Below are positions 37,926 to 48,445 of a DNA stretch of 64,000 nucleotides, piece after piece. Source of the stretch: Durusdinium trenchii (taxonomy: Eukaryota > Sar > Dinophyceae > Suessiales > Symbiodiniaceae); assembly GCA_963970005.1 (NCBI GenBank), contig CAXAMN010003113.1:1184950-1248949 (forward strand), read 5' to 3'. A program made the translations under genes and the position numbers. Each line of letters opens with the position of its first letter. Positions within the stretch are counted from its first letter, which is position 1. The notes under the pieces are model-generated. The model saw only the letters and a list, made by a program, of their open reading frames with translations. It ran no database searches and was not told the origin of the DNA.

Positions 37926-38019
37926 GCAACTTCGCGGCACTCTTCAACGCAGTCTTCACCAGAGCCTTTCTAGAGCAAACGCCCGGGTTGATCATCATCA
38001 TGATACCAAAACCTTGCTT

Positions 38020-38094
38020 AAAACCTCGTCCTGGAGGGACTCCGCAGCACACCTGGGTGGATGTGCTTTGGAGACCCTCCAGGACGAAGGTTTT
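38020..38094. repeat. Inverted repeat with one bulge
   Basis: Arms 38020-38038 (AAAACCTCGTCCTGGAGGG) and 38075-38094 are complementary with a single-base bulge, spacer 36 nt. It lies 95 bp from the perfect hairpin at 37.9 kb. Confidence 0.75.
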
Positions 38095-38439
38095 GGCCCT
38101 GGAGGAGTTGCTGAAGAGACAAACTTCGGACATGACCAGGCACTGGACGCGGACGCGGACGCGGAGCAGGTCAACGCAGCAGGTCACGCAGGCCACGCCG
38201 GCCTTGAGACCGAAGGAAAACCAAGAGGAAGAGCAGCTCATCCGTGCGGATGAAGAAAGGTTTGCCGATTCGACAGGAAGCAGCACAGCATGCACAGCGA
38301 AGCATGGATGAGAAGATCGTCCGTCGTTAGTGGAACCCCCCCAGTGCCGAGAAGGATTTGCGGACCTCAAAGCCGTACAACAGGCTGCGGACAAGACACC
38401 CTCTACGCGGCACTCTTCCATGCCATTACGCGCTGGCGC

Positions 38440-39074
38440 GATTTGCCCTTTGAGTAGGCTCATTGAACTGGGCGGAGAGCGCCTCCATCTTCTCAGCATG
38501 TCAATCTTCCTGTTGCATTCCTGAAGTGCTTTGACCTCCTCTTGTAGCTGGGCCTTCTCAGCCAAGACCGCGTCCACCTGCTCCTGCTACTCCATTCTTT
38601 GCAGCTGCTGCTTCGTTGCAGCTTCTTGTGCCTGAAGGCTCACACGGGATTGACACACAGCGGGTGCATCGTTCTTATGCACTGGGTGCTGGTGCCGGCG
38701 TACCAGCAAACAAAGGTCACAGAGCCCATGGAGCAGAGAGCGGGTTGCTGTCGGCTCAAAGACCTGAAGTCTGAGAAGGTGCTGTCTTCCCGTTCAACAT
38801 GGAAAGTCGCCGGCGTAAAACAAAAACAATATTTATCCATCCTTCACCTGTCGAGATATTGTCGGATGTCGTCACCATGGTGAGTCAAATCAAGTGACAT
38901 GCATTCCCCACTTCTTCGAGGCCTCAACCACTCAAAAGAGCCTTCGACCGAACCGGGAGAGAAACCCAACTCCGACGTGCACAGCTCCAGTCCTGGATAA
39001 GAACTGTCCTTCATGTCAAAGGCTTCCACCAAGTACTTCTGAATGACCTCCCGTCGCACAAGTTTGCGAACTCC
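38440..39074 (-). CDS. Coiled-coil protein gene with in-frame TAG
   Basis: Exon 39074-38848 (VRREVIQKYLVEAFDMKDSS, ends GACAG|GTGAAG) joins in phase to an exon starting at 38638 that reads LQAQEAATKQQLQRME, then TAG at 38589-38587, then continues in frame as a clear coiled coil (EQVDAVLAEKAQLQEEVKAL and onward to about 38,500). Either the TAG is the true C-terminus or it is a nonsense change in a longer coiled-coil protein. Upstream exons in 39.1-39.9 kb were not found. No known family. Confidence 0.5.
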
Positions 39075-39089
39075 CTAAGGCACTTTTGT

Positions 39090-40680
39090 GGGATCTGCAT
39101 CCACCAGTTCAGTTGAACCAAGTGAAACCACAGCATGGGAACACATTTACTAAACAAACAAAACAATCCCTATTAGGATTCAAGGAGGGGTTGGGCGGAC
39201 CATTTTATAGGTATAAAAAAGTTGGGGTCAGGAAAATACTAGGAAATGACAGCGGATGCCTGAAAAAAGTGCTCAATAAAATGCACACGGCACACGGGTC
39301 TAAAAAAAGTAAAACAAAATAACAAGAATAGGACGGTCAGTAGCTGGCCTCGAGAAAATGGTTCTGCACAACCTTTGGAAGCAATTTGAGAAAAATTGCC
39401 AAAGGTTGGATTTGCTTTATCTAGAGAACCGTTTCATCATCTTGTCATTGCTGAACCGGAGGTTGTGAAGATCCAGTTTATAGAGGTCCAGGACGATTGA
39501 CAAAAGTATAGACTAAATAAACTTTAAAACAAGATAATGCCGCTCATGATGCGCTCATGCGCTCATTTAAAAAACAAAAAACATGAACACTATTTTTTAT
39601 GGCCTCTAGAAAATGATGTGCCCAACGTTCTGTCGAAGAGAATTTGACCCTTCAAATTTGTCTCTAGAAAATGGTTTGTTTTGCCTATGATCTCTGCCAC
39701 AAATGTCATCAACACCATCGATTGCTATAACATGCATATGCATCCAGAAATTATATATTGAAAAAACAGATTCTCTATAAAAAATAGGCCTTATAACTGG
39801 GTTAAGGATACCCATTTCCTAGAGGAAATTCCAATGGGGATACAAAACAAACAAACAAACACACGACACACGCCAACCCAACCAAAACAAAGCGGGTTTC
39901 CTTGGAGATGGGTGTCCAAAGACCTCCTGACACAGTCAAGCACTCAGTCGAGCAAAAATTGGTGCATCACCTCCTCCCATGCATCTCCTCCCAAGACACT
40001 TCGTGCTTTTGCCAACGGCGTTGTTTGCAATTTTCCAGAGCAAATTGTGTGTGTGCGTTCCTTTTTTTGCTTGGATAAGATTACTGTACAGTAAAGGTAT
40101 GCCCGTGGATTATCGTGGGTTGATGTTTAATATGTTTGGTGGGGGTTGGAGTTGGGTGGGGGAGCTAATGACGTTGCTTTGGATGTGCTTCGAAGATGTT
40201 GCCACATGCCTTCAACGATCCATAGCAAGAAAGAACACGCCTGCAACATCGACAGGCTGATGCTGTATGTGAAATCCTGGATCTTTCACAACAATGCGAA
40301 CAAAGATCGGTGGCAAGCAGTGGGAGAGCTCTGTTGCAAGGCGATGCACCACTGATATATATATATATATAACAGTTTGTTGGATATGGGAGCCGCCCGC
40401 TGCATGTATGTCAGAGTGAGAAGCACGAAAGAGTTTGGTTAAGCAGAAAACACAATACAAAAAGTGACACTTCAAATCAACAAAACTTGTGACCACCGCA
40501 TAAAAGCAACACCATGAACACGAATCACAAGACGTGACTTTTAACAAACACGAGAAGAAAACACAGCAGCAAAACTGCTACGAACAACACATCCCACCTG
40601 AAAACGAGAAATTGAACGCAGAACCTGACACTATTTCAAGAACACAACGTTTTGACACCAAAAATAGAATCGCCAAAAAA
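39090..40680. other. Stretch without a resolvable gene
   Basis: It contains three CTCTAGAAAATG-type words (39,345; 39,601; 39,663), a (TA)n run near 40,357 and possible 3' exons of the hydrolase gene (a reading LGGDAWEEVMHQFLLD near 40,015-39,950) whose phase is not established. A plus-strand ORF at 40,146-40,355 is also open. Nothing here is certain. Confidence 0.3.
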
Positions 40681-40681
40681 C

Positions 40682-43600
40682 CTGAATGTTTTAGCATTGT
40701 CAACCAAAGCCACCTTGGCAATCGCCAAAACTCCAGGGTCACTAAGTACGCCGTAGCCTTGTTTTTGGATGTTCTTTTTGGTCGGACAAATGCAGCACCA
40801 CCCGAACTTCATCTAAGTTTGGATGATGGTCACGCATGATCACAAACCTGCCCCCACAAAACCAGGAAATTCTCGCTGAACATCACCGATGAGCACCACA
40901 AGGGCCACCATTCTCTCGGAAACCGAGCCCGTCCACCGTGCGTGCTGGATGCACGCACCTGCTGGATGCTGAGCTTGCTGCTGGTGACTGCTACAGCAGC
41001 TGCCAGTTGAAGGTGGTTGGAGTTATAGGAGTAGACTTGACCCGGAGTCCTGGGCTGAGGCCAAACTGGCACCGTCTATCGGATATGGACAGAATATGTT
41101 CAGCTATTTGTTTCTGTCTGTTGCATAGCAAAATGAGGCATGTCAGGTCCCTGTATGTGCATTAACAAACATAAATATATATATATATAGATATCTACAC
41201 AGTATATATATTTTATGTAAACCATTTTAAGCCAATACATTGCATATGTATATATGGTACAAATGCAAAGGTTATCTTCCCTAATGAATGTTCACCTTGG
41301 CGAGCCGCCCGACCAGCTTGACATTCTCATAGATGTACTTGGCGCAGCTCACCACGTCTCCAGTCTTCTGGTCACACTCCTTGCCTCCCAATCCTGGAAG
41401 CATTTGATGAGAGGACACTGGGGCTTGCACATACCTGGTCAAATTCAAAAAATAATGATCATCTCCTGATGCATCATTTCTTGAGGGGCCATAAGGGTAC
41501 AGTACCAAAATTGCTTTGTCGTCCAAAGCCCAGGAAGCGATGGTGCATGTTCCATGCAACGAAGGTGGATGCGGAAAATATCATAAAACCACACATTTAT
41601 TGATTTTTTTTGTTATTGGCAAAGGTACGAGTACGTGACAGCAATTCAACTTGAGGCCGAGGGTAGGTGACGAAAGCTAGCAGGGGTGCATCCGGACTGG
41701 TGGGACATCAAGCGGAGTGAGGCAAATGCTCGTGAGGTAAAACGTTGTGAACATGTAAGACACACAAACAGCAATGACACAGCCAACCTTAGAATTGAAG
41801 TCCCCGATAATTAAGGAAGCGTGGCTGGACTTTGCCACACTGTTCGATGCATCCGATGTGTTCACGAACCTGTGAGCTTGTTGAATCTGTTGCACCGTAT
41901 CCCAAAACCTCCACGGAGGAGTTGAACCAGTGTGGATGCCATAAGAGGTGCCCAAGAGGTGTCCCAGAGGCAAAACAAAGCTGCTTGCATGATTTGTTTG
42001 GTTTCTTCTATCGATGTCGATGTCATGAACATGTGAGCTTGTTGAATCTGCTGTTGCATCGTCATGTATATGTAATGAGGGACTGAAGAAAAGCAACGCA
42101 GCATCATGAGCATCACGGGAAGTCACAAACCAGGCGTATCAGATACACCTGGTTTATGTATGTTTGTTTGAGCATCTTTGTCGAGTGAAGTGTCAGCCAT
42201 ATGCACTGAGATGCCGAAGGAAGCTCAAAGGCACGTGTATCTGATACGCCTGGTTTCTGACTTCCCGTGATGCTCATCATTGAAGCCTTGAACCCTCGCG
42301 TAAATTTCATGTTTCATGCCCCCCCTTCCAAACTCAAACAGTGGCCTACTTCACTTGCCACCTAAACATAGCACTATAGCACGTACCGGAAGCGTCCCAG
42401 GGGGGAGTTGAACCCGCGCGGGGGGGGGGCCCCCCCCTACACGTGAAGTTTTCACGTGATTCATGATTCTCGAGGCTGCGAGCCCTTGACTTGCTAAAGC
42501 AAGAGCAACTCCAGCTAGCTGATGCTAGCTTTCGTGATGTGTCCCTATTACACCGTAATAGTATAAGGTCCACTGTTACATGGGCGATTTTACCTGGAGC
42601 TGGACCCAGCTCTCGTTTGGACATTGTTGTCGTCCATCACGACTCACTCAATGACTTTGCCTGAAGATGCCTGAAGTATTTATGTACCCCGAAAATGACG
42701 CCACATGATTTCAGTTCAACTCATCTTCTCCCTTATTCTCTCTTGCGAAGTTGGCCCAAGGGGCTTCGTCCGGTCGCCAGTGTTTGGCTTTGCTGACGCC
42801 ACTCACGTGCAGCACGCGTGTTGAACTCCTCCCCTGGATGCCCACTGCCAAAACCAGAGGTGAAGGTCAAAAGCATGCGAAAGGTCACCTGTCTGTGAAA
42901 GGCAAAAGCTCCCATGTCAAGCGGCTGGGCCAGGTCTGAAAACCTGGAACCTAAAGCATGACATCTTTGATCGATACATCACTGGACTCCAGCCACACCG
43001 CCGCACATGAGCAACTGAGACTTACCTGAGGCTTTCAAGAGATGAGTCAGACACCAGCAAAGGCCGATTACCATGAATCTTTAAGCTTTGCCTTTGGAGA
43101 TATGTCTGGATGGTCCCCCTCTCTCCACTCGCTGTGCTTGGAGAAAATGTTCTAAAACCGATCGGGATCGCGTGTTGGGGGTCGGAACGGATGGGTTCTG
43201 GAAGTTGTGGTAATAACTCCGACTTGCTGGAGGAGCGAAGCACAGGAAATGGAACAACTGCCAGTGCTTAGTGCCTTATATATACATGTTCTTAAAGGCT
43301 GACCCTCAGTCCCCAGTGGCAACACCAAGCTCAGCAATTGAGAGTTTTTGCTGCTAGCTAGCTAGCATCTGTCAGCTCTACAACCCAGCGGAAACATGCG
43401 CATGCGGGTGGCTGTCGATCGCAAATCCTTGGGATCTTTGGTCCACCAAGGCAGGTACTTGTGCACCGGATCATCCAAGCTGCTCACCTTAACTGGCTCG
43501 ATTTGTGGCTGCAATCCGGAGCGTGCACGTGTTCTTTTGATTTCTCTTGGTCGTCTCAGGCGGGACAAGTGGCAGGCTTCCATCCAGGGCTGCGGCTTCA

Positions 43601-44825
43601 ATCGTTTCAATGTTCATCCGGGTGTGTTGACTTAATTAGGCATGCTTGGAGTTGACACTGGCTTAGCCAAGGGAATGATCAGCAACATACTTGGGTAACA
43701 GTTACTCATGGTCCAGCGAAACAACAGTCCCCTTCTCAGGGGGTGGCCCTGTGGCTGATCAATTAACCTCCGCACAGGCCCGCCCACAAAATGCGACCCA
43801 CTCGCCGTGCCATCGTGCACCAAGCCAGCAAACATCATTGCAGACGGCCACTTGCTGGTGCTTCCAGTTGGAATCCTTGGACATCCCAGCGTATCAAAAG
43901 CTGTAACTGTAACAGGAATGGGTCATCAATCATGGCCTCAAATCCCGCAAGACTAGACAATGGTCGCACACTTGTTGCTTGCAAATTGTTGCTTTGCAAA
44001 TTCAGGCGGTCCACTGCTTGTAGGAAAAAAACTCCTTGGTCTTCTGAACGCTTGTGTCTATCCGGCTCTCGATTGTCCTACTTACCACACAGCACTGCAT
44101 AACGAATTAGCTGTTTGCAGCACCCAGCGAAGGCAGCTTTGGTGCTTTGCCAATGATGAAAATACAAAATGTCCTCATAAAGTTTCACAATTCAAGTCCC
44201 AGAATCTTGGTCTTCAAGGTGAAATTGCCACCTTCGTAAGTGAAGAGACGGCCATGTTTCCTCACTGCTGCGCTTTTCAGCGTGAAACAACAATAATCCG
44301 GAATCGGACGTACACACGGCACCAAAAGGAACCCATGTGATATCAAAGCAAGCATAAGCACAGGGTACTGAAAGCAAATGATCTGCACATCTCTGGTTGG
44401 TTTCATGAAGAGTGTCACGTTTTAGCAGCAATGTTCCACTCGAACCTTGTTACCCTGGGGTCACGAACCAGGCCTTGGACGACGAGAAACGCAAATTCCG
44501 CCTATATCACGGCAAGAAATCACGGCAGCTCTCCGCTCGCTCTATATCTAGTGTCTTGATTGCAACCTCTTTGAGCAGTGACGTCGTGAGGTTTCGTGTC
44601 TGCTTCAACGAGCGTCACATCACCCACGACCACTGCATATTCGGTGGTAAACTGCCACTGTTGCAAGATTTGCCGCAACCCATCCCAAGCAGATGCGTCA
44701 GGCGCCTCCCGAACCTGCACACTACTCACACCGCCTTGACTGGCACCGCGCAGGTTTGCGGGATCCAAGCCGAAGAAGGCCGCAGCACTTGCCAATAAGT
44801 AGAAGGGAGCCAAGCAACTCGCCAT
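40682..44825 (-). CDS. Beta-lactamase-family serine hydrolase, secreted-like
   Basis: Serine-active-site hydrolase of the class C beta-lactamase/esterase EstB fold; the natural substrate is unknown. The ATG at 44825 opens with a signal-peptide-like stretch (MASCLAPFYLLASAAAFFGL). Exons: 44825-44624, 44264-44207 (HGRLFTYEGGNFTLK), 43875-43806 with the catalytic SxxK (IPTGSTSKW), 43487-43385 (SSLDDPVHKYLPWW), optional 43197-43026, 42892-42807 (RMLLTFTSGFGSG), 41393-41296 (CAKYIYENVKLV), 41054-40959 with the Y-x-N motif (YSYNSNHLQLA), 40914-40848 and 40757-40682. Phases agree at every join; donors include GC (ACG|GCGAGT) and GA. Exons 3' of 40682, which should hold the third motif, were not found. 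Confidence 0.7.
41647..41690 (+). repeat. CTTGAGGCC...CGAAAGCTAGC repeat, copy 1
   Basis: CTTGAGGCCGAGGG followed by GTGACGAAAGCTAGC. A close copy lies at 47,289-47,323. The last 11 bases also begin the SINE-like copies at 42.5 and 48.4 kb (opposite strand). Confidence 0.55.
41858..42068. repeat. Direct repeat of about 30 bp
   Basis: TGTGAGCTTGTTGAATCTG occurs at about 41,872 and again at about 42,034, inside related flanks (ACGAACC/ATGAACA). Spacing about 160 bp, beside the fold-back element. Confidence 0.6.
42106..42277. mobile_element. Fold-back element, 43-bp terminal inverted repeats
   Basis: Arms 42106-42148 and 42235-42277 are complementary over 43 bp with one mismatch; spacer 86 bp without coding capacity. 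Size and shape fit a MITE or other non-autonomous fold-back transposon. It sits in an intron of the hydrolase gene. No clear target-site duplication could be read. Confidence 0.65.
42385..42540 (-). mobile_element. tRNA-like SINE candidate, copy A
   Basis: On the minus strand: ACGAAAGCTAGC, AGCTAGCTGGAGTTGCTC (A-box-like), a CTTGC-TTTA-GCAAG stem resembling an anticodon arm, then GGTTCAACTCC, a match to the pol III B box GGTTCRANTCC. A homologous copy is at 48.3 kb. The part between the stem and B box differs between copies (here it has a G/C homopolymer). No 3' tail or target duplication established. Confidence 0.5.
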
Positions 44826-45165
44826 TGCTCCAGTACCAAAGCTGAAGAAACTCGAGCCCAAGGTACTGAACGATACTGGCCTTCTCAATGATGTGTCGCG
44901 ATTTTGTTTTCAACTCATTCTCCAATGCGGAACCACACGAGAAACCAATCAGTTCCAAAGCCACTATCTATCTATTACGCATCAATCACCTAATTTGGCA
45001 CATTGACAACAGAAATTGCAACCACAGGTTGTGACGCTGGTTGATTCTCACAATGATTCTTTTCATGAACGTGGCATTAGGAACAAGTGCATCGCTACTA
45101 GGAACAAGTGCCTTACTAGTATATAGTAACAAGAAGCTACTAGGAACGGTCTTTGAAGCTAAGCA
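44826..45165. promoter_or_regulatory. 340-bp intergenic region between co-directional genes
   Basis: Lies between the stop of the upstream gene (45166) and the hydrolase ATG (44825). It must hold the 3' end of one gene and any promoter or trans-splice acceptor of the next. No TATA box is evident; the CTACTAG repeat fills 45,077-45,148. Confidence 0.4.
45077..45148. repeat. CTACTAGGAACAAG-type dispersed repeat, copy 3
   Basis: Shares ACAAGTGCATCGCTACTAGG exactly with the copy at 7.33 kb, and also the later AGTAACAAGAAGCTACTAG. It abuts the 3' end of the gene ending at 45166. Confidence 0.65.
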
Positions 45166-46160
45166 CTACTGCCCGACCGTGCCTTGCCACTTCAGCTCCG
45201 ACTGGTTCCGCTGTGCCAGTTCCTCGCTGGAAATCTCCTGCCCACGCTGCGGAGCCTGTTGAAGCGGTGATTTGCCTTTTGTTAAAAAGAGAAGGCAAGA
45301 ATAGGGAGAGAAGGTAGGATTAGGTGGAGTTGTTGTCCAAAAATCTATGAAATGCCAACACAAAATATTAAATGACAACAAACACCGGGTACACCATCTA
45401 CAGTTCTTAGGCACTTAAAAAAATGCGCGCGCGTGAACACACGCGCAGGTCCTGGTTGAAGTGCAAGAGCTCAGGCAATCGAATCCACCGGGTTTTGGAC
45501 CGTTGCTCCTTCGATCCAACCATCGTTGGATCTACAGGACGTGAGCGATTTCGGGTTAAACTAGGCTACACACAAATCACAAACTTCTGATTTGTCAAGG
45601 TCTCCTGAGATATGAAAAGGCGCCCAGGTTTCGCGTCGCCCAAAGAGGAGTCGACCGGCGGGAAGGTTGAATCAATAAACCGCCCATCATCCACATAGAT
45701 GTCGTCATTCAACAAGTAGGCCCTCGCTGGCCGGCTCTGACCAATGCAGTCGCTACTAGCGGTGTGCAAAAAATAACGCACGTGTGTCAACCAGATTTAA
45801 GCAAACTCAGCGAACATGGCTGAAACATTAGGCACGGTATTTGTTGCCCTAACTCACACCAAAAGTGTGTTCTTCACACTTGGTCTCTGAGGCAAGTGTG
45901 TGTTCTTGTGACAATCTCACAAGCTGCTTGTGCTGTGTAGGTTTCATTCAGTTCATGCGTGCAGGACTTCATCCGTCAGGGCACCCTGGCCTGCAATGTG
46001 ATAGCCCAAGTCCCATGCTCGCAACGTCTTCTTTGAAGACAGCGAGGAAAACTAAACCACGCTGGCCGACAGCATTGGCATCTACAACAACAAGTTCCAG
46101 CGTCACACCATGCAATGTTCTCAATAAAACCATGTCTGTTGATGCCTTTTTTGCCTTTTG
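45166..46160 (-). CDS. Unknown gene, three C-terminal exons
   Basis: Exons 46160-45991 (MVLLRTLHGVTLELVVVDAN), 45755-45574 (AYLLNDDIYVDDGRFIDSTF) and 45275-45166 (QQAPQRGQEISSEELAQRNQ, then TAG) join in phase; the first intron has a GC donor (TGCAG|GCCAGG), the second GT. The last exon is hydrophilic and Gln-rich. Exons 5' of 46160 are not identified with confidence. No family recognised. Confidence 0.5.
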
Positions 46161-47288
46161 CTGCAGGCAGCAGTATGTCGTACCAGGCATCGGCATCCCC
46201 ATAGTCAGTATCTCATAATTAATCAAGGTAAAGGTGTGCCACTACATGCAGGCGTGTATGTTTGGAGGTGGGCTTGCAAAATGCTGGCACGGCAAAAAGA
46301 AAAATCCTGACAGGCGATATAGAAGTGCCAAACATATGCGTCTTTTGTTGGTGTGTCTAAACACGTTTTAAACACATAAATCTCATGATCATGATCTAAT
46401 GCACCAACAAAAATGGTCTCATGGTGACGTTGATGCTGAGACTGGAGCAAATGCAGCGTGGCGACCGCACTGGATACAGAGGGCTCTTTTTGACAACCTG
46501 CACTCCCCTAGAGAAACCCACAAGAAACTACACGTTTTCAGTTCAGGGCGGGCCGTGCTGCAACAACAAGAACTAGTGGCTAGTTGCAAACCGCGTTCCA
46601 AAACCCATCTACTCTCAATCCAGTTCAGCCATTCAAAGCAGTCACACCAATAAATCCTCGTTGGCCTGTGAAGCGACACCCTACGACACCTGTGAAGTTC
46701 CATCTCTAAAAAATATCACCCACCCGTGAAAGCCTTATAAAGCCTTTGGACCGATTAGCATGCAAAAATGTTTGAGAGCAGCACATGCCTTGGAGAGAGG
46801 ATATACTTTTCTTGGCATGCGGCATGTTTCGACATGATATGTGAGATCATGATATGTTGTCTCATATATAGGCTTTGGATATTTGTCATATACCATCTGT
46901 TTCAACATGATCTGATCGCCCGCTCGTGTCGCCCAGCTTCGGTCTCACAGAAGGAGGCGGCGGCATGGTCACGCGGATTGAAGCCTTGTGACCTGGATGG
47001 CGTTGCTCGGCCCGGCACCCGGTGGAGCACCCGTCTCAGGCGAACTCCGGGTGGGAGAAGCAAGGGCTTTGCATGCTGGGTGCCTGCTATGGGGTGAAGC
47101 TGTCCACCTTACGAAATTGTTTTTGGTGTGTATTCTGCGAGCGGCAACAGCTCTGCATCTCGACTCTCAAGTGGGTTTTCTTTGAGCGAGCAACAAGGCA
47201 CATTGCATCACTACGTGTTTGGAAGCTGATGACCAAAACACAAAGCAACCCTAGGGAATGAACCCATGAGTTCAAGTGAACTGCGCGA

Positions 47289-47323
47289 AACTTGAGGCCA
47301 GAGGGGGTGAACGAAAGCTAGCC
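47289..47323 (+). repeat. CTTGAGGCC...CGAAAGCTAGC repeat, copy 2
   Basis: Homologous to 41,647-41,690. Confidence 0.55.
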
Positions 47324-47555
47324 GGGCCTCCTCGTCCAAACAAGTCGGGGGCGGGCTGCACAGTCACTCTCATTGGGTAACTGCCGGTCCACTTGCAAGT
47401 CCCGTGGGAAACTCTAGAGAAGCAGTGTTAGTATGTGCTTTGTGGTGCGTCGAGTCTCATTCAGTAAGCAACTGCCACCTGACAGGAGCAGGTTTTGTTT
47501 GGTGCCCCCTTTCCATCACTTCTTTGGCTTGGTTTTTCCAGCGGTTGCTGTGCCG

Positions 47556-47870
47556 CAGCAGCAGCAGACCACCCAGCGGCAGCAGCAGCAGCATACCAAC
47601 CAGCGCCGCAGCAGCAGCAGAGCACCACCCAGCAGCAGCAGCAGCAGCAGCAGACCACCCAGCGCCGCAGCAGCAGCAGCAGCAGACCACCCAGCGCCAG
47701 CAGCAGCAGCTGCTGCAGCAGCAGCAGATCACCCAGCGCCAGCACCAGCAGCGGCAGCCCACCCAGCGCAGCAGCAGCAGCACCAGCACCAGCAGACCTC
47801 CCAGTAGCAGCAGCAGCAGACTGCCCAGCAGCAGCAGCAGACCCCCCAGCAGCAGCAGCACAAGACTCAA
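47556..47870 (+). repeat. (CAG)n-rich array with GACCACCCAGCGC spacers
   Basis: About 315 bp of CAG triplets broken at intervals by CACCCAGCGC-type spacers. All three frames are open on both strands, as expected for a triplet repeat; this alone is not evidence of a Gln-rich protein. Confidence 0.85.
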
Positions 47871-47977
47871 ATGACACCGCCTGACTCCACGCCGTAACTA
47901 GTCGCGTACGCGGGGTAGGGCTATGTTGCAAGAAATGCCGCCTGCACATAGCACCCAAAAAGGTATTACTGTCCAAT

Positions 47978-48057
47978 GCAGCTCCTGCTGCTGCTGGGTG
48001 GTCTGCCTTGGCTGCGTCTCCTGCTGCTGCTGCGGCCGCTGCTGCTGTTGTGTTTGC

Positions 48058-48090
<33 letters not shown>

Positions 48091-48250
48091 TGCTGCTGGT
48101 GCTGCTGCTGCTGCCGCTGCTGCGCTGGGCGCTGCTGCGCTGGGTGCTCTGCTAGCGCCGGGTCGTCTGCTGCTGCTGCTGGCGCTGGGTGGTCTGCTGC
48201 TGCTGCTGCTGCTGCTGCTCCTTTGTGGTTTGCTGCAGCTGCTTGGTGGT
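47978..48250 (+). repeat. (CTG)n-rich array, inverted partner of the CAG array
   Basis: CTG triplets interrupted by GCGCTGGGTGGTC, the reverse complement of the spacer in the CAG array 108 bp away. The pair is therefore a genuine inverted repeat, not just two triplet runs. Confidence 0.85.
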
Positions 48251-48304
48251 AGACTGCAGATGCTTGGTGTGCTGCAGCTGCTTGGTGGTCCCGCTCACCG
48301 CGCG

Positions 48305-48445
48305 CAGGGGGGAGTCGAACCGCGGGGGGGGGGGGTCCATAAGATTGATTTAATCAATTATTTGAGGTTTCTGGGGCGCGTCCACCCCGTCACTTAACTT
48401 GCTAAAGCAAGAGCAACTCCAGCTAGCTAAGGCTAGCTTTCGTGA
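48305..48445 (-). mobile_element. tRNA-like SINE candidate, copy B
   Basis: Same order as the 42.4 kb copy on the minus strand: ACGAAAGCTAGC, TAGCTAGCTGGAGTTGCTCT, CTTGC-TTTA-GCAAG, and a B box GGTTCGACTCC that matches the pol III consensus exactly. Between stem and B box it carries a C homopolymer and an AT-rich palindrome (TTGATTAAATCAA) absent from copy A. Confidence 0.5.

Noticed and set aside
37480..38311. Long plus-strand ORFs of 257 and 170 codons
   Set aside because: They overlap the minus-strand coiled-coil frame and two hairpins; three frames are open and composition drifts along the reading. No domain or splice support.
47404..47884. Gln/Ser/Pro-rich ORFs on both strands over the CAG array
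   Set aside because: A triplet repeat leaves all frames open; there is no splice or start context and no non-repeat domain.
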